DNA from: Hippasteria phrygiana
Lineage: Eukaryota; Echinodermata; Asteroidea; Valvatida; Goniasteridae
Direction: 5' to 3'
Length of the DNA: 64,000 nt
Assembly (NCBI GenBank): GCA_037893225.1
Contig: JAZGUH010000184.1
Span: 558,001-622,000, forward strand
Shown here: positions 1 through 10,389 of the stretch, piece after piece
Position numbering within the stretch: the first letter of the stretch is position 1
Layout: every line of letters begins with the position of its first letter
Program-made: the position numbers and the translations under genes
The notes under the pieces: model-generated
Databases searched by the model: none
The model's input: only the letters and a program-made list of their open reading frames with translations
Told to the model about the DNA's origin: nothing

Positions 1-660
1 TAAAGACAGTAAAGAGGAAATGTTCAGATGTTCTGGCAGGTATAAGATAATTGATGGGAAGGAGATGTCAAGTTTGTAAAAAAGAGGTAAAGTAAAAACA
101 GTTGTAAGATGTGCTATTTTATATATTTTGAGGTAGTTTATTAAGTTGTTATGCATTACGTATTTAAGTCCACACTTTATCCTTATGAGTTGCTTTTACT
201 GTCGGCAGGCATTCACTTTATTCATATCAGGTTTATTTATCTGTGTGGAGGTGACGTGTCTGTATACATGGGTACTACATATGTATTATGCGAAAGTTAT
301 GTATCGGTACATCATGATTTTTGGTACACGATGTCAATACTAATATTAAATGTTAAGATAGCAATAAAAAAATGATACACAATGCCAAGGTGTGTCATAT
401 ATGTTAAAGCCTGCAATCCTGCAATCAGCCTCGTGTCAATTTGTCACAGGGTCACTAATTTTTATCCTTTCTGGTCATCTACTCAGATCAATAACTAAAA
501 AGAAAATGTTTGAACAAGTTTTCACTTTTTTGCAGTGCCAGTAGGGTACGTAAGTGGGGGTATATTCGATCGGGGGGAGAATTCGATCGGACGAAACCTA
601 CATGTACCATAACTAACATAACTAACATACGAATGCTTTGTAACCACATCAGAGCAGTCA
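1..660. other. No gene seen, AT-rich flank
   Basis: I see no convincing coding sequence here. The short open frames at 146-375 overlap each other and have no recognisable motif. A pyrimidine tract followed by TTTGCAG near 530-536 could be a splice acceptor for the pogo-like ORF that follows, but no matching upstream exon was recognised. Confidence 0.5.
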
Positions 661-663
661 CAC

Positions 664-1523
664 GTGACCTTCAACTCCCGCCAGTCATTGTCAATCGATG
701 AAAAGTCCGATGCTCTGCGTCGGGTCTGGTTATTCTTTCCCAAATTTCAGGTATGGTACATGTATGGGCGCACGAAGCTTGAATTGGTCTTGGTGAAAAA
801 AATCCTGGATGAAGATGGCCGCCCAAACCCCTTCAAAAATAACACACCGGGCCGAGATTGGCTAAAGGGGTTTTGTAGACGGCATCCCGAACTTTCGCTC
901 AGAGTTCCGGAGAAACTTGGTAGAGAAAGGGCATCAGTGACGATCGACAAAATCCACACATGGTTCGATGTTCTGGAGACCTATTTCACAGACGAGATCG
1001 ATGATGGCCGCAGTATCTTCGATGACCCCACAAGGATCTTCAATGCCGATGAAAGTGGATTCCCTCTTGATGGCGGTAAATCAGATAAAGTCCTTACTCC
1101 AAGGGGGGCTAGAGATGTATACCTGCAAGGTTCATCTGACAAGACGCAGATTACAGTGATGGCGTGTGCCAGTGCAGCAGGAGTGTTTCTGCCACCCATG
1201 ATTATATATTCAGGGGTTTGATTTCACTACCACCCTACCGAAGGAGGTCCCGATGGCACCGTTTTAGGCAGAAGTGATAATAGGTGGATGACTCTGCCGT
1301 TTTCTTTGAATGGACGGCAAACCATTTCTTGCCTTTCGTTCAGAGAAATGCCATCAAACGGCCGGTTGTGCTGTTCATTGACGGCCACAGCACTTACATA
1401 AATCTGGAGACCACAATATTTTGCAAAGAAAATCAAATTGTTCTTTACTGCCTCCCGCCATACACAACCCACATCCTGCAACCACTACATGTAGCAAGTT
1501 TCCGCTCCCTGAAGAAGCGCTAG
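664..1523 (+). pseudogene. Pogo/Tigger-like (CENP-B type) DDE transposase, HTH and catalytic core, broken
   Basis: This is the transposase of a Tc1/mariner-superfamily pogo element, which would bind its own terminal repeats and cut and paste the element in the nucleus. The first ORF (664-1221, 185 aa) has a CENP-B-type DNA-binding segment (DWLKGFCRRHPELSLRVPE, about aa 65-83) and the first catalytic aspartate in NADESGFPLDG (D129). The core continues in another frame at 1284-1523, with FIDGHSTYINLE (second Asp) and CLPPYTTHILQPL. The third acidic residue, normally the D of QPLD, reads as His here (QPLHV). A stop after YSGV at 1221 and a frame change between 1221 and 1284 break the gene. The family call rests on motif order and is firm. 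The element is inactive. Confidence 0.88.
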
Positions 1524-2400
1524 GGGCACGATGTTCGGATGTACCAGATCACTCACCCAGGACCACAGGTCACCAAACACACCTTTACTTCAGTCTTCCG
1601 TCTCAGTTGGGAAGGTGCGGCGACTCCCACAGTCAATGGATTTAGAAAGTGTGGGTAGTATCTCGGTGCCATTGATGCCGATAAGCTTGATGCGTCTAAC
1701 AAGGTATACCGACCTGCTACTCCGCCTACTGGCCAACCCGCCAAGTACATGTACCCGCCCAACCAGCAGAGGCCCCAAAAATCGACCGAACTGGATGCCA
1801 ACCAACCGAGCACAAAGGAACAACCCCAGATGCCACACCCTCAACCGTCACATCATCAACTAGCGCTGGAAGCATTGGAGTCAATCATCACCCCAGAAAA
1901 GAAAAACTGTTCGAGTTTAGGAAGAGAGGAGGGGTACAATCCCACGGACGACGACTTATACATCACATGGTCAACACTAAAAGATAAATCACAACCAAAA
2001 CCAGATAGTATTACATGTACAGCCAACATCCCGGGCCCGTCCTGGCGAAGCAAAGAAAGCAAGACCCAATGATCCCGCACGATCATCATCAGTATTCGCC
2101 AACCATTTACGCTACACAGTTGCATCCGTTCAAAGCCCAAGCTCCCCAGGCAGACAGAACAGCTCCCTAAAGCTGTCTCTGGCGATAAACTTGTTGCATA
2201 TCTCAAAGAGTAGGAAAGAAAGGAGAGAGAAGATGACGAGCGACGGCAGAAAAAGAAGGAAGAACGTGAATGCAAAAAAGGCCAGCGGAACCGGGAATCG
2301 AACAAAGGAGGCATAAAACAAAACAAAGGAGGAAGCAAGCCAAAGAGGTCACCGCTTTGAAGTCCTTAGTGAAGCTGTTCAAGCCTGCACCTCCCCTGAA
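1524..2400 (+). pseudogene. C-terminal tail of the pogo-like transposase, multiply frameshifted
   Basis: The region after the DDE core carries proline/threonine-rich linker sequence spread over several frames (1531-2072). It is followed by a Lys/Arg/Glu-rich segment near 2190-2330, read as LKE-stop-ERKEREDDERRQKKKEERE. Such a charged coiled tail is usual at the C-terminus of animal pogo-like transposases. An in-frame TAG at about 2210 and several frame changes show decay. I did not find a clear matching pair of terminal inverted repeats around 540-2420, so the element boundaries are not fixed. Confidence 0.6.
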
Positions 2401-2433
2401 GAATCAACAGAAATAAAGTGGTCTAAAGGCTGC

Positions 2434-3258
2434 ATGTACGTGTATATACTCATGAAAGTGTGTAAAATTATAAAATCCACACACTTGATGGAAATCAGTG
2501 ATGAAGCTGCTGCAGAGATTGATAGGTTCAAATCCGACTTGGAACTCAACTGTGAATTCCTATTTGGTGATGCAATCTACCATCTTAACAACCGCCGTCA
2601 GAAAGGTCACCACAAGCCAGTTGAGTTGCCGATAGAAGATGATGTTGAGAAGCTACAGCAGCACACCATCGACAGAATCTCATCAGCAATAAACACCGAT
2701 GAGTACATGGTGTGGGATTCTCATTTTCATCATACATGTACTGCGAGATCTGGCAACGCTCGACGAGGGGGGGGGGGACCGTCTCGTTTGAAATTGCATG
2801 AGTGGGTTGAGGCTGAGGAGAATGAATGGATTGACAAACAGGGCAGTGAACATGCATGACCCAGTTGAGAGCCATCTACTGGATAAGCTTCTAATGACTA
2901 CCACACAGGAAAAGGAAACAACCACTTGGTCCCTATTTTGTTCCCTCCAGACACAGTAGGGGCTATGCAACTCCTGACTGACACACACGTAAGGGAAACT
3001 GCTAGGGTCATGGCGCACAACATGTATGTCTTCCCTTGTATCCATGGATCGTGCACTCATGTCACAGGCTGGCAAGTGCTTAAACAGCTCACAATCCTGT
3101 TTTTGTATACAGCAACCGAGGCAAAGAAAACGAGACGGCCACTAAGACGGCTCAAGAGAAGCGAAATAGAGAGTAAGTTCAGTTTTTACATTGCAATGAC
3201 AACATTGGAAGAAGATAAACGGTCGGGGATTTTACTTTTAGTGACTATACCGGTATAG
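2434..3258 (+). pseudogene. Tyrosine-recombinase-like (Crypton-type) fragment, frameshifted
   Basis: Two frames together resemble the catalytic part of an animal tyrosine-recombinase family often left unnamed in invertebrate genomes. 2434-2859 contains NARRGGGGPSRLKLHEW, where the family has R-G-G-E-P-x-R-L around the first catalytic arginine, and then ENEWIDKQ. After a frame change, 2905-3080 reads GKGNNHLVPILFPPDTVGAM and later FPCIHGSCTHVTGW. A run of ten G at 2768-2777 sits exactly at the RGGE motif and is one cause of disruption. The expected HxxR and the nucleophilic Tyr further downstream were not seen, so the 3' part is lost. The recombinase assignment is from motif memory, not a search. 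Confidence 0.6.
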
Positions 3259-4139
3259 TATTTTCAAAAGTGATCCTGCATCAGCAAATTTAAAAACAAC
3301 CAGCTAATGATTACCAACGTTGGAGTTTTAAGCAAATGGCCCCTGATTTCTTATTTTCAATCAACGGCTGCATACACCTTAAAACCTTGATTTCTTACCG
3401 TAATCTTTAATGAGGCACAAATTCCACTATATTTGCTTCAAATCTTTTTCATAACGTTACTGAGGGGTGTGTACAAAGTTTTGGGATATGTTTTGACTCT
3501 GAATATCTTGGTCCATCACACATCCACCTTAGCGAACACAAGCCATTTGGCTGTCTCAATTTATTTTGTAACCAAAGAAAAAGGATTTGGTTGAACAGCT
3601 TGGAATCATTAAACAAAAATACAACCACTTGTCAGATGAAATTAATTATAATTTCATAGAATTGTAGTGAAATTGTAACAAACCACACCACCCTTGTATC
3701 CACGCCGAATAGATAGGCCTACAGTGTATTGGTGTTGCCACACTGTCTAAAAATCGACCTTGTTTGTTAAGGCTCAATACCAGTATTATTTTAGTCAGCA
3801 CGCCGGAGCGTGCTGACTAAAATAATACTGGAATAATGTACATGTATTTGTTTTAAAAGAAAAAGTATCACTCTAATTTGTAGGTGTGAAGTGCCACAAA
3901 AACTTGGAAAACAACGAAAATAGTGATATTCAAGAAATGAATTGTTCATGAATTTATTGTTAGCCAGCATTTGAAATCTGTTCATAACAGTATACAGTCA
4001 AACACCTTTATAACAAGGTACGTCAGTACATTGTTTTGTATAGTGTTAATTTGTTTTCCTATACATGTACACAAATTAGTAGCTTTTACTAGAATGAAAG
4101 CAGATGGCCTGTACAAATATAAACACAACTAGAGGCAAG
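3259..4139. other. Non-coding stretch containing one perfect palindrome
   Basis: No gene is visible. The stretch is AT-rich and carries the 50-bp palindrome described separately. Near 3990-4020 there is also a short sequence (ACAGTCAAACACCTTTATAAC) that matches one end of the miniature element at 48413. Confidence 0.5.
3781..3830. repeat. Perfect 50-bp palindrome (23-bp arms, 4-nt loop)
   Basis: The arm 3781-3803 (starts CAGTATTATTTTAGTCAGCA) is the exact reverse complement of 3808-3830, with CGGA between them. It could be a snap-back miniature element or the relic of two terminal inverted repeats brought together. No target duplication is obvious. Confidence 0.9.
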
Positions 4140-5585
4140 TGTTTGTGGACAAACACAGGGCTGTTTCTAATTTTTTTATTGTTAGTTTGGATGTCAAATG
4201 TGTATGCAATATAGTTGTTTGTTTGTTAACAATGACGGAGGGATGAAGATGTTATTGGATGTGTGAAGGATTGGTTTAAAAAAGGAATCGTGTACAAATG
4301 CTATGGGAAATAGCCTAGCGAATGCCCCTTTAAGATGACATCACATAACATGTAATGACTTCATCATGACTTCATCATAACGTCATGTCAATTTTCATCT
4401 ATGACACCGGGTGGCATACCTAAATAGTGTGTTTCAACTGAATCGGACTTGTACATTTGTAGATATATGGCTTCGAAAAATGCCCCTTTAAGATGACGTC
4501 ACGTGACATGTAATGACGTCATCATGACGTAAAAGTTAGGCACACATTCTGAGCAGTTGGGGTAAGTGTCTGCCAAGTTTAAAAGTAGCCAAACTGGCCG
4601 GTAAGAAAGAAAACGTTTACAAATGCAATGGGCAATAATCTAGCGAGTGCCCCTTTAAGATGACACCACGTGACATGTTATGACTTGATCATAACGTCAT
4701 GTCAATGTTCATCTATAACACCCGGTGGCATACCTAGATATTACGTTCCAACTTAATCGGACTTGTACTTTTGTAGATATATGGCTTCGAAAAATGCCGC
4801 TTTAAGATGACGTCACGTGACATGTGATGACGTCATCATGACGTAAAAGTTCGGCACACATTGTGAGCAGTTGGTGTAAGTGTCTGCCAAGTTTAAAAGT
4901 AGCCAAAGTGGCCGGTAAGAAAGAAAACGTTTACAAATGCTATGTGCAATATTCTAGCGACTTGAAAAAAGAATTTTTTTCATGACGTCACACAATTTGC
5001 GCTTTTTAGGGCATATCTTTGAGACATACCAAAGCTATAACAAAAAGAATTTTGAAAATATCTTGTTTTGTTCGCTAGATATATTGAAAAGAATGTTACG
5101 ATTCTAAAACTTCAACAATTTAGCGACTTGAAAAAAGACTAGAAATCAACCCGTTTTATAAACAGCAAGCACATAATACCCATGGTTATCAGCCCTTCCC
5201 AGAATTCCTTTGTGTTATATTGAATTTGGTCTAAATTTTGCAATGGCTCCTATTTCACACTTGAGTGAGCCACGATCATGAAATTTTGGAATTGGGTACA
5301 GAAAAATACAATGTATACATTTTTGTAATCAGATTGACCCTTACATGCGTTTTAAAAAAGAAATATTGTTGATGACGTCATCATGACGTCACACAATTTT
5401 CGCCATTTAGGGCATATCTTTGAGACATACCAAAGCTGTAACACAAATAATTTTGAAAATATCTTGTTTTGTTCGCTAGATATATTGAAAAGAATGTTAC
5501 GATTTTAAAACTTCAAAAATTCAGCGACTTGAAAAAAGTCTAGAAATCAACCCCTTTTATAAACAGCAAGCTCATAATAGCCATG

Positions 5586-6088
5586 GAGCAAGTTCGGTTG
5601 GGCGACTAGAGTGACTAGACTTAACCATAGTCGATCTAGATGTCACCCGAACGCTGCGCGGTTTGACTAGCTAGTGCAACTGGATTAACCTAGCTCCGGA
5701 CCATGGTTTCTCTAGTCACTCGCGAGTTTACGTCACGGTTTCAAGATGGAGGATCGGTAAACTGGGCAAGTTTTGCAAACGTTTACGATAATTTGTTGGT
5801 TTTGTCCAATGATAATAACTCTTTGCAATAAGATAATGAATTATTGATTGCACCAAAGTTAAGTACAGAAAATAATAGAAATATATAATAGAAAATAGAA
5901 ATGACGTACCAACATTTGCTTCGTTAACAATTAGCAGACGACATTCTTTACAGTTTGTTGTTGCTACACAAACTAGATTTGACGTAGTTGATCGACTAGA
6001 TGCGTTCGAGTGAAAACAGACCACGCATGCGTGATTTGAATCGCAAAATTGACAAAAGGGACTAGATCAGCAGCACCCGAACTTGCTC
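5586..6088. mobile_element. 503-bp miniature inverted-repeat element, copy 1, ATG target duplication
   Basis: The ends are GAGCAAGTTCGG at 5586 and the inverse CCGAACTTGCTC ending at 6088. The element sits in CCATGGTTATC of a satellite unit and is flanked on both sides by ATG (5583-5585, 6089-6091). Neighbouring units (for example near 6487) show the empty site CCATGGTTATC, which proves insertion with a 3-bp target duplication, as in PIF/Harbinger-type elements. Subterminal GACTAG motifs occur repeatedly (near 5603, 5611, 5671, 5993, 6060). A 98-codon frame on the minus strand (5728-6024) has no recognisable domain. Confidence 0.85.
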
Positions 6089-6892
6089 ATGGTTATCAGC
6101 CCGTCCCAGAATTCCTTTGTGTTATATTGAATTTGGTCTAAATTTTGAAATGGCTGTCATTTCTTACTTGAGTGAGCCACGATCATGAAATTTTGGAATT
6201 GGGTACAGAAAAATACAATGTATACATTTTTGTAATCGGATTGACCCTTACATGCGTTAAAAAAAAAAAAAATTTTGATGACGTCATCATGACGTCACAG
6301 AATTTTCGCCTTTTACGGCATATCTTTGAGACATACCAAAGCTATAACAAAAAGAATTTTGAAAATATCTTGTTTTGTTCGCTAGATATATTGAAAAGAA
6401 TGTTACGATTTTAAAACTTCAAAAATTCAGCGACTTGAAAAAAGACTAGAAATCAACCCCTTTTATAAACAGCAAGCACATAATAGCCATGGTTATCTGC
6501 CCTTCCCAGAATTCCTTTGTGTTATATTGAATTTGGTCTAAATTTTGAAATGGCTGTTATTTCTTACTTGAGTGAGCCACGATCATGAAATTTTGGAATT
6601 ACGTACAGAAAAATTCAATGTATACATTTTTGTAATCGGATTGACCCTTACATGCGTTAACAAAAAAACACATTTTTGATGACGTCATCATGACGTCACA
6701 CAATTTTCGCCATTTAGGGCATATCTTTGAGACATACCAAAGCTGTAACACAAATAATTTTGAAAATATCTTGTTTTGTTCGCTAGATATATTGAAAAGA
6801 ATGTTACGATTTTAAAACTTCAAAAATTCAGCGACTTGAAAAAAGTCTAGAAATCAACCCCTTTTATAAACAGCAAGCTCATAATAGCCATG

Positions 6893-7395
6893 GAGCAAGT
6901 TCGGTTGGGCGACTAGAGTGACTAGACTTAACCATAGTCGATCTAGATGTCACCCGAACGCTGCGCGGTTTGACTAGCTAGTGCAACTGGATTAACCTAG
7001 CTCCGGACCATGGTTTCTCTAGTCACTCGCGAGTTTACGTCACGGTTTCAAGATGGAGGATCGGTAAACTGGGCAAGTTTTGCAAACGTTTACGATAATT
7101 TGTTGGTTTTGTCCAATGATAATAACTCTTTGCAATAAGATAATGAATTATTGATTGCACCAAAGTTAAGTACAGAAAATAATAGAAATATATAATAGAA
7201 AATAGAAATGACGTACCAACATTTGCTTCGTTAACAATTAGCAGACGACATTCTTTACAGTTTGTTGTTGCTACACAAACTAGATTTGACGTAGTTGATC
7301 GACTAGATGCGTTCGAGTGAAAACAGACCACGCATGCGTGATTTGAATCGCAAAATTGACAAAAGGGACTAGATCAGCAGCACCCGAACTTGCTC
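6893..7395. mobile_element. 503-bp miniature inverted-repeat element, copy 2
   Basis: This is identical in structure to the element at 5586, displaced by exactly 1,307 bp, with ATG at 6890-6892 and 7396-7398. It was copied by the tandem duplication rather than by a second transposition, since the surrounding satellite is copied with it. Confidence 0.85.
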
Positions 7396-8350
7396 ATGGT
7401 TATCAGCCCGTCCCAGAATTCCTTTGTGTTATATTGAATTTGGTCTAAATTTTGAAATGGCTGTCATTTCTTACTTGAGTGAGCCACGATCATGAAATTT
7501 TGGAATTGGGTACAGAAAAATACAATGTATACATTTTTGTAATCGGATTGACCCTTACATGCGTTAAAAAAAAAAAAAATTTTGATGACGTCATCATGAC
7601 GTCACAGAATTTTCGCCTTTTACGGCATATCTTTGAGACATACCAAAGCTATAACAAAAAGAATTTTGAAAATATCTTGTTTTGTTCGCTAGATATATTG
7701 AAAAGAATGTTACGATTTTAAAACTTCAAAAATTCAGCGACTTGAAAAAAGACTAGAAATCAACCCCTTTTATAAACAGCAAGCACATAATAGCCATGGT
7801 TATCTGCCCTTCCCAGAATTCCTTTGTGTTATATTGAATTTGGTCTAAATTTTGAAATGGCTGTTATTTCTTACTTGAGTGAGCCACGATCATGAAATTT
7901 TGGAATTACGTACAGAAAAATTCAATGTATACATTTTTGTAATCGGATTGACCCTTACATGCGTTAACAAAAAAACACATTTTTGATGACGTCATCATGA
8001 CGTCACAGAATTTTCGCTTTTTAGGGCATATCTTTGAGACATACCAAAGCTGTAACAAAAAGAATTTTGAAAATATCTTGTTTTGTTCGCTAGATATATT
8101 GAAAAGAATGTTACGATTTTCAAATTTAAAAAATTCATAAAAAATCACGTGATGACGTCATCATGACGTAAAAGTTCGGGGCACATTCTGAGCAGTTGGT
8201 CTAAGTGTCTGTTTAATTTAAAGGCAATCGGCTGCATAAAAGTAGCCAAAGTGCCGGGCAGAAAGAAATCGTGTACAAATGCTATGGGCAAAAAGTCTGA
8301 AAAAGAAAAAAAAAAAAAAAGAAAAAAAAAAAAATCTTAACGAAAACAAG

Positions 8351-8378
8351 GGCTGTTTCGTAAAACTACGAAACAGCC
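8351..8378. repeat. Perfect 12-bp stem, 4-nt loop hairpin
   Basis: GGCTGTTTCGTA and its exact inverse TACGAAACAGCC flank AAAC. It lies just after a long A-rich tract (about 8300-8340) at the end of the satellite array. It does not match the histone 3' stem-loop. The function is unknown. Confidence 0.75.
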
Positions 8379-8602
8379 AATAAAAAAGGAAGTACAGTTG
8401 TACATATATGTCTATGCTTGCATGGGCCACGCCAAAGCCTCAACGTTTTTGATTAACTGACAAAACTGTTTTCTGAGGCTGTTGCTATTTAAATTTGGTA
8501 AAGACTAAACCAAACCCCAAAACACACTCAAGCTTCCATAATAATTTCCTAAATAAAAAAGGGCTTATTAAAAAAAAATAGTAATGGTAAATTAAAAACA
8601 TT

Positions 8603-9508
8603 ATGTCCCTAATAATTATCTCAAGTAAGGGTCATGACGGAGATATAAAAAAGTGTTTTTCGGTATACAAAGGGAGCAATATAACAAATTTGATTTTGAT
8701 TTTAGACTGTGTTCATTCAGCGCCTTGGGTGTACCTTTTTCCTGTGATCATCCTTGTCTTTCTTACTGGTGAAGACGTACTTGCACCCGGCTCCACACCT
8801 TCCCAGATTCTTTTCTTGGAAAACGGGCATGTTTTCACAAGGCAAGTCCCTAGAAAGATGCAGAGCCTCCGTGAATGTAACGAAATGACCAGGATGATCA
8901 CAGGAAGGCTTGGGCATAGGAAAGAGGATGCTGATGTTTTCAGCCTGCTCAACCTCGACGAACTGCTACATGTGCCGGAGCAGCAGCCCCAGCGGCAATC
9001 TGGAGCTGGATATGATCAACTAAGCACCCGTGAACTGTTATTTACGATTCTTCATAGTCTAGATAGGCAGCAGAGGGACATTGATTTCATTAAGGGGTGT
9101 CATGAGGTTAAAGAGAGATCTGAACCGACTTTCACCGATTTAGACGCAGACACCATATTGATGGGTTCAGAAGATTTTACATACAGTCTCCCAAACATGC
9201 CAAAAAGCGATTATCTGGATGCCTTCAAGAAATCCACCACACCGAAGGAGCTCGTTCTTAAGCTGGTATCGAAGGCGTTTTCGGAGGGAGAACTTGCTAA
9301 ATATAATTATCATGTGGGGGATGTTCTTTGCAAGGGTGGGAAGGTTGTAGCAAAACTAGCACTGAAGTGGAATCCAACATTCCAAGCAATTATGCTACAG
9401 GCCGCCAAGGAATTTCCAAAGTCAACAAAGCCAGACTCTTATAAGAAGGCTATCAGGGATGCCGTCAACGGCAAATGTCGGAAGGCGGCTGTCAAGCATG
9501 GATTTTAA
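8603..9508 (+). CDS. BEN-domain-like protein (uninterrupted ORF, start uncertain)
   Basis: The ORF is 301 codons long. Its C-terminal about 85 residues (aa 214-298) run from KELVLKLVSKAFSEGELA through KGGK and FPKSTK to SYKKAIRDAVNGKCRKAA. The length, helical pattern and closing NxKCR motif fit a BEN domain, a DNA- or chromatin-binding module found in animal regulators and some transposable elements. The middle (aa 105-175) is acidic and Gln-rich (LLNLDELLHVPEQQPQ). The first about 35 codons are AT-rich and unlikely to be coding. A likely start is the in-frame ATG at 8858, or an exon beginning after a pyrimidine tract near 8772. An AATAAA lies 290 bp downstream. The BEN call is by eye and moderately sure. 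Confidence 0.6.
   Translation: MSLIIISSKGHDGDIKKCFSVYKGSNITNLILILDCVHSAPWVYLFPVIILVFLTGEDVLAPGSTPSQILFLENGHVFTRQVPRKMQSLRECNEMTRMITGRLGHRKEDADVFSLLNLDELLHVPEQQPQRQSGAGYDQLSTRELLFTILHSLDRQQRDIDFIKGCHEVKERSEPTFTDLDADTILMGSEDFTYSLPNMPKSDYLDAFKKSTTPKELVLKLVSKAFSEGELAKYNYHVGDVLCKGGKVVAKLALKWNPTFQAIMLQAAKEFPKSTKPDSYKKAIRDAVNGKCRKAAVKHGF
8717..8917 (-). other. Antisense ORF with a C2H2 zinc-finger pattern
   Basis: On the minus strand an open frame (from a stop near 8970 down to a TGA at 8717) ends CGAGCKYVFTSKKDKDDH, then RKKVHPRR. The spacing C-x3-C-x12-H-x4-H is a standard C2H2 finger, and the stop follows immediately. It overlaps the N-terminal part of the plus-strand BEN-like ORF. Only one of the two is likely to be real over this stretch. 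If this one is real, it would be a last exon of a minus-strand gene. Confidence 0.35.
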
Positions 9509-9797
9509 AGACAGAAATATGATATCAATTTTTAGCAAAGACTTTTAATTTTTACGGAAAAGTAGCCACATTTTGATCTTATATCTTCAAAAAGGCAAAC
9601 ATGAAAATCAACAGTTTAATATGAACGTGTTCCCCGTAAAATATCAATTTCTATATTGGTCTAACAGGTAGAAACACCTTTTGAACACCTCAAGAATTCC
9701 AGATTGCAAAATAGTCTCTAAAAATTCTGAAATTCCAACAAAAAATCCTGAAGTTTTAAGGGTTAAAATTGTATAATATTTTATATTTCTGTTTTAC

Positions 9798-9803
9798 AAT
9801 AAA
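9798..9803 (+). terminator. Polyadenylation signal AATAAA
   Basis: AATAAA at 9798, with a second ATAAAA at 9810, lies 290 bp after the stop of the BEN-like ORF and ahead of a T/G-rich stretch. It is the likely 3' end signal of that transcript. Confidence 0.4.
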
Positions 9804-10330
9804 GTGCTGAATAAAACCAAAACGGTGTGTTTATCTTTATCATGTCTGTTCAGATTCTCTTTTTTTGTCTACCCTTTAAAAGTGTGTTTTTGTAATGCTT
9901 GTACATTACCTGTGTAACTAGAGAGCAAAAAAAGAAGAGATAAATTCAGTGATTGCACATCTTGCAGTTTTTGTTTTTGTTTTCAACAAAATTTGTTTTT
10001 TTATATTGAAATTTGGTTACAAACATTCTTTTGATCACTGTATCTTAGAGAACCGACATGCGTACATGTATGCACTACTTGTATTTTCCATGGAAGGATA
10101 CTAATAACAACTCTGTGAGAACAATTCTGTAGGTTTTATTGTATCACAACATTTTTTGTCTTGCCTGCTACGCAGAACACTTTTTTTAAATTAGAGTGTT
10201 TATACTGCTATTAACAATGATTAAGAATGTCTGTTTTGCTGTGTTAATATATTTTGAAACTAAATTACCACAAACATTTCACAGGAAAATTTCAAGATGA
10301 AAACAACAGAAGAAAGTACTCACTCAGAGG
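9804..10330. other. No gene seen, AT-rich spacer
   Basis: T-rich, low-information sequence without a supported reading frame or repeat unit. Confidence 0.5.
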
Positions 10331-10389
10331 GAAATACCACATGAAGTACATGTACCTCGTAATATCAATACCTCAGAAACAGCTGCATG

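Larger units (their letters stand above)
5366..8007. repeat. Recent 1,307-bp tandem duplication
   Basis: Sequence from about 5366 is repeated with a constant offset of 1,307 bp (5366-6672 and 6673-7979). Similarity then runs on until it diverges near 6700/8007. I saw essentially no differences between the copies, including inside the embedded miniature element, so the duplication is young. Flanking satellite units on both sides suggest unequal exchange between units. Confidence 0.88.
4140..8300. repeat. Nested satellite-like array with TGACGTCA palindromes
   Basis: The region is built from recurring blocks. About 4324-4965 holds two units of roughly 325 bp, each starting CCCCTTTAAGATGAC and ending with AAAGAAAACGTTTACAAATGC. 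About 5180-8130 holds roughly 400-bp units that run from GGTTATC(A/T)GCCC through GATGACGTCATCATGACGTCAC to ATAAACAGCAAGC. A partial unit of the first type returns at 8147-8290. Nearly every block contains TGACGTCA-type (CRE-like) palindromes in tandem. The ORFs here repeat exactly with the DNA repeats and look non-coding. Confidence 0.85.

Noticed and set aside
5728..6024. 98-aa minus-strand ORF repeated at 7035-7331
   Set aside because: It lies wholly inside the miniature element and is repeated only because the DNA is duplicated. No domain or codon signal.
6172..7721. 80-aa plus-strand ORFs at 6172 and 7479
   Set aside because: They are readings of the satellite unit, rich in stops in sister units.
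4300..8300. CRISPR array
   Set aside because: Repeat units are hundreds of bases and diverged, with no short uniform repeats and spacers. The DNA is eukaryotic.
8351..8378. Histone-type 3' stem-loop
   Set aside because: Stem and loop sequence do not match the histone consensus and no histone gene is near.
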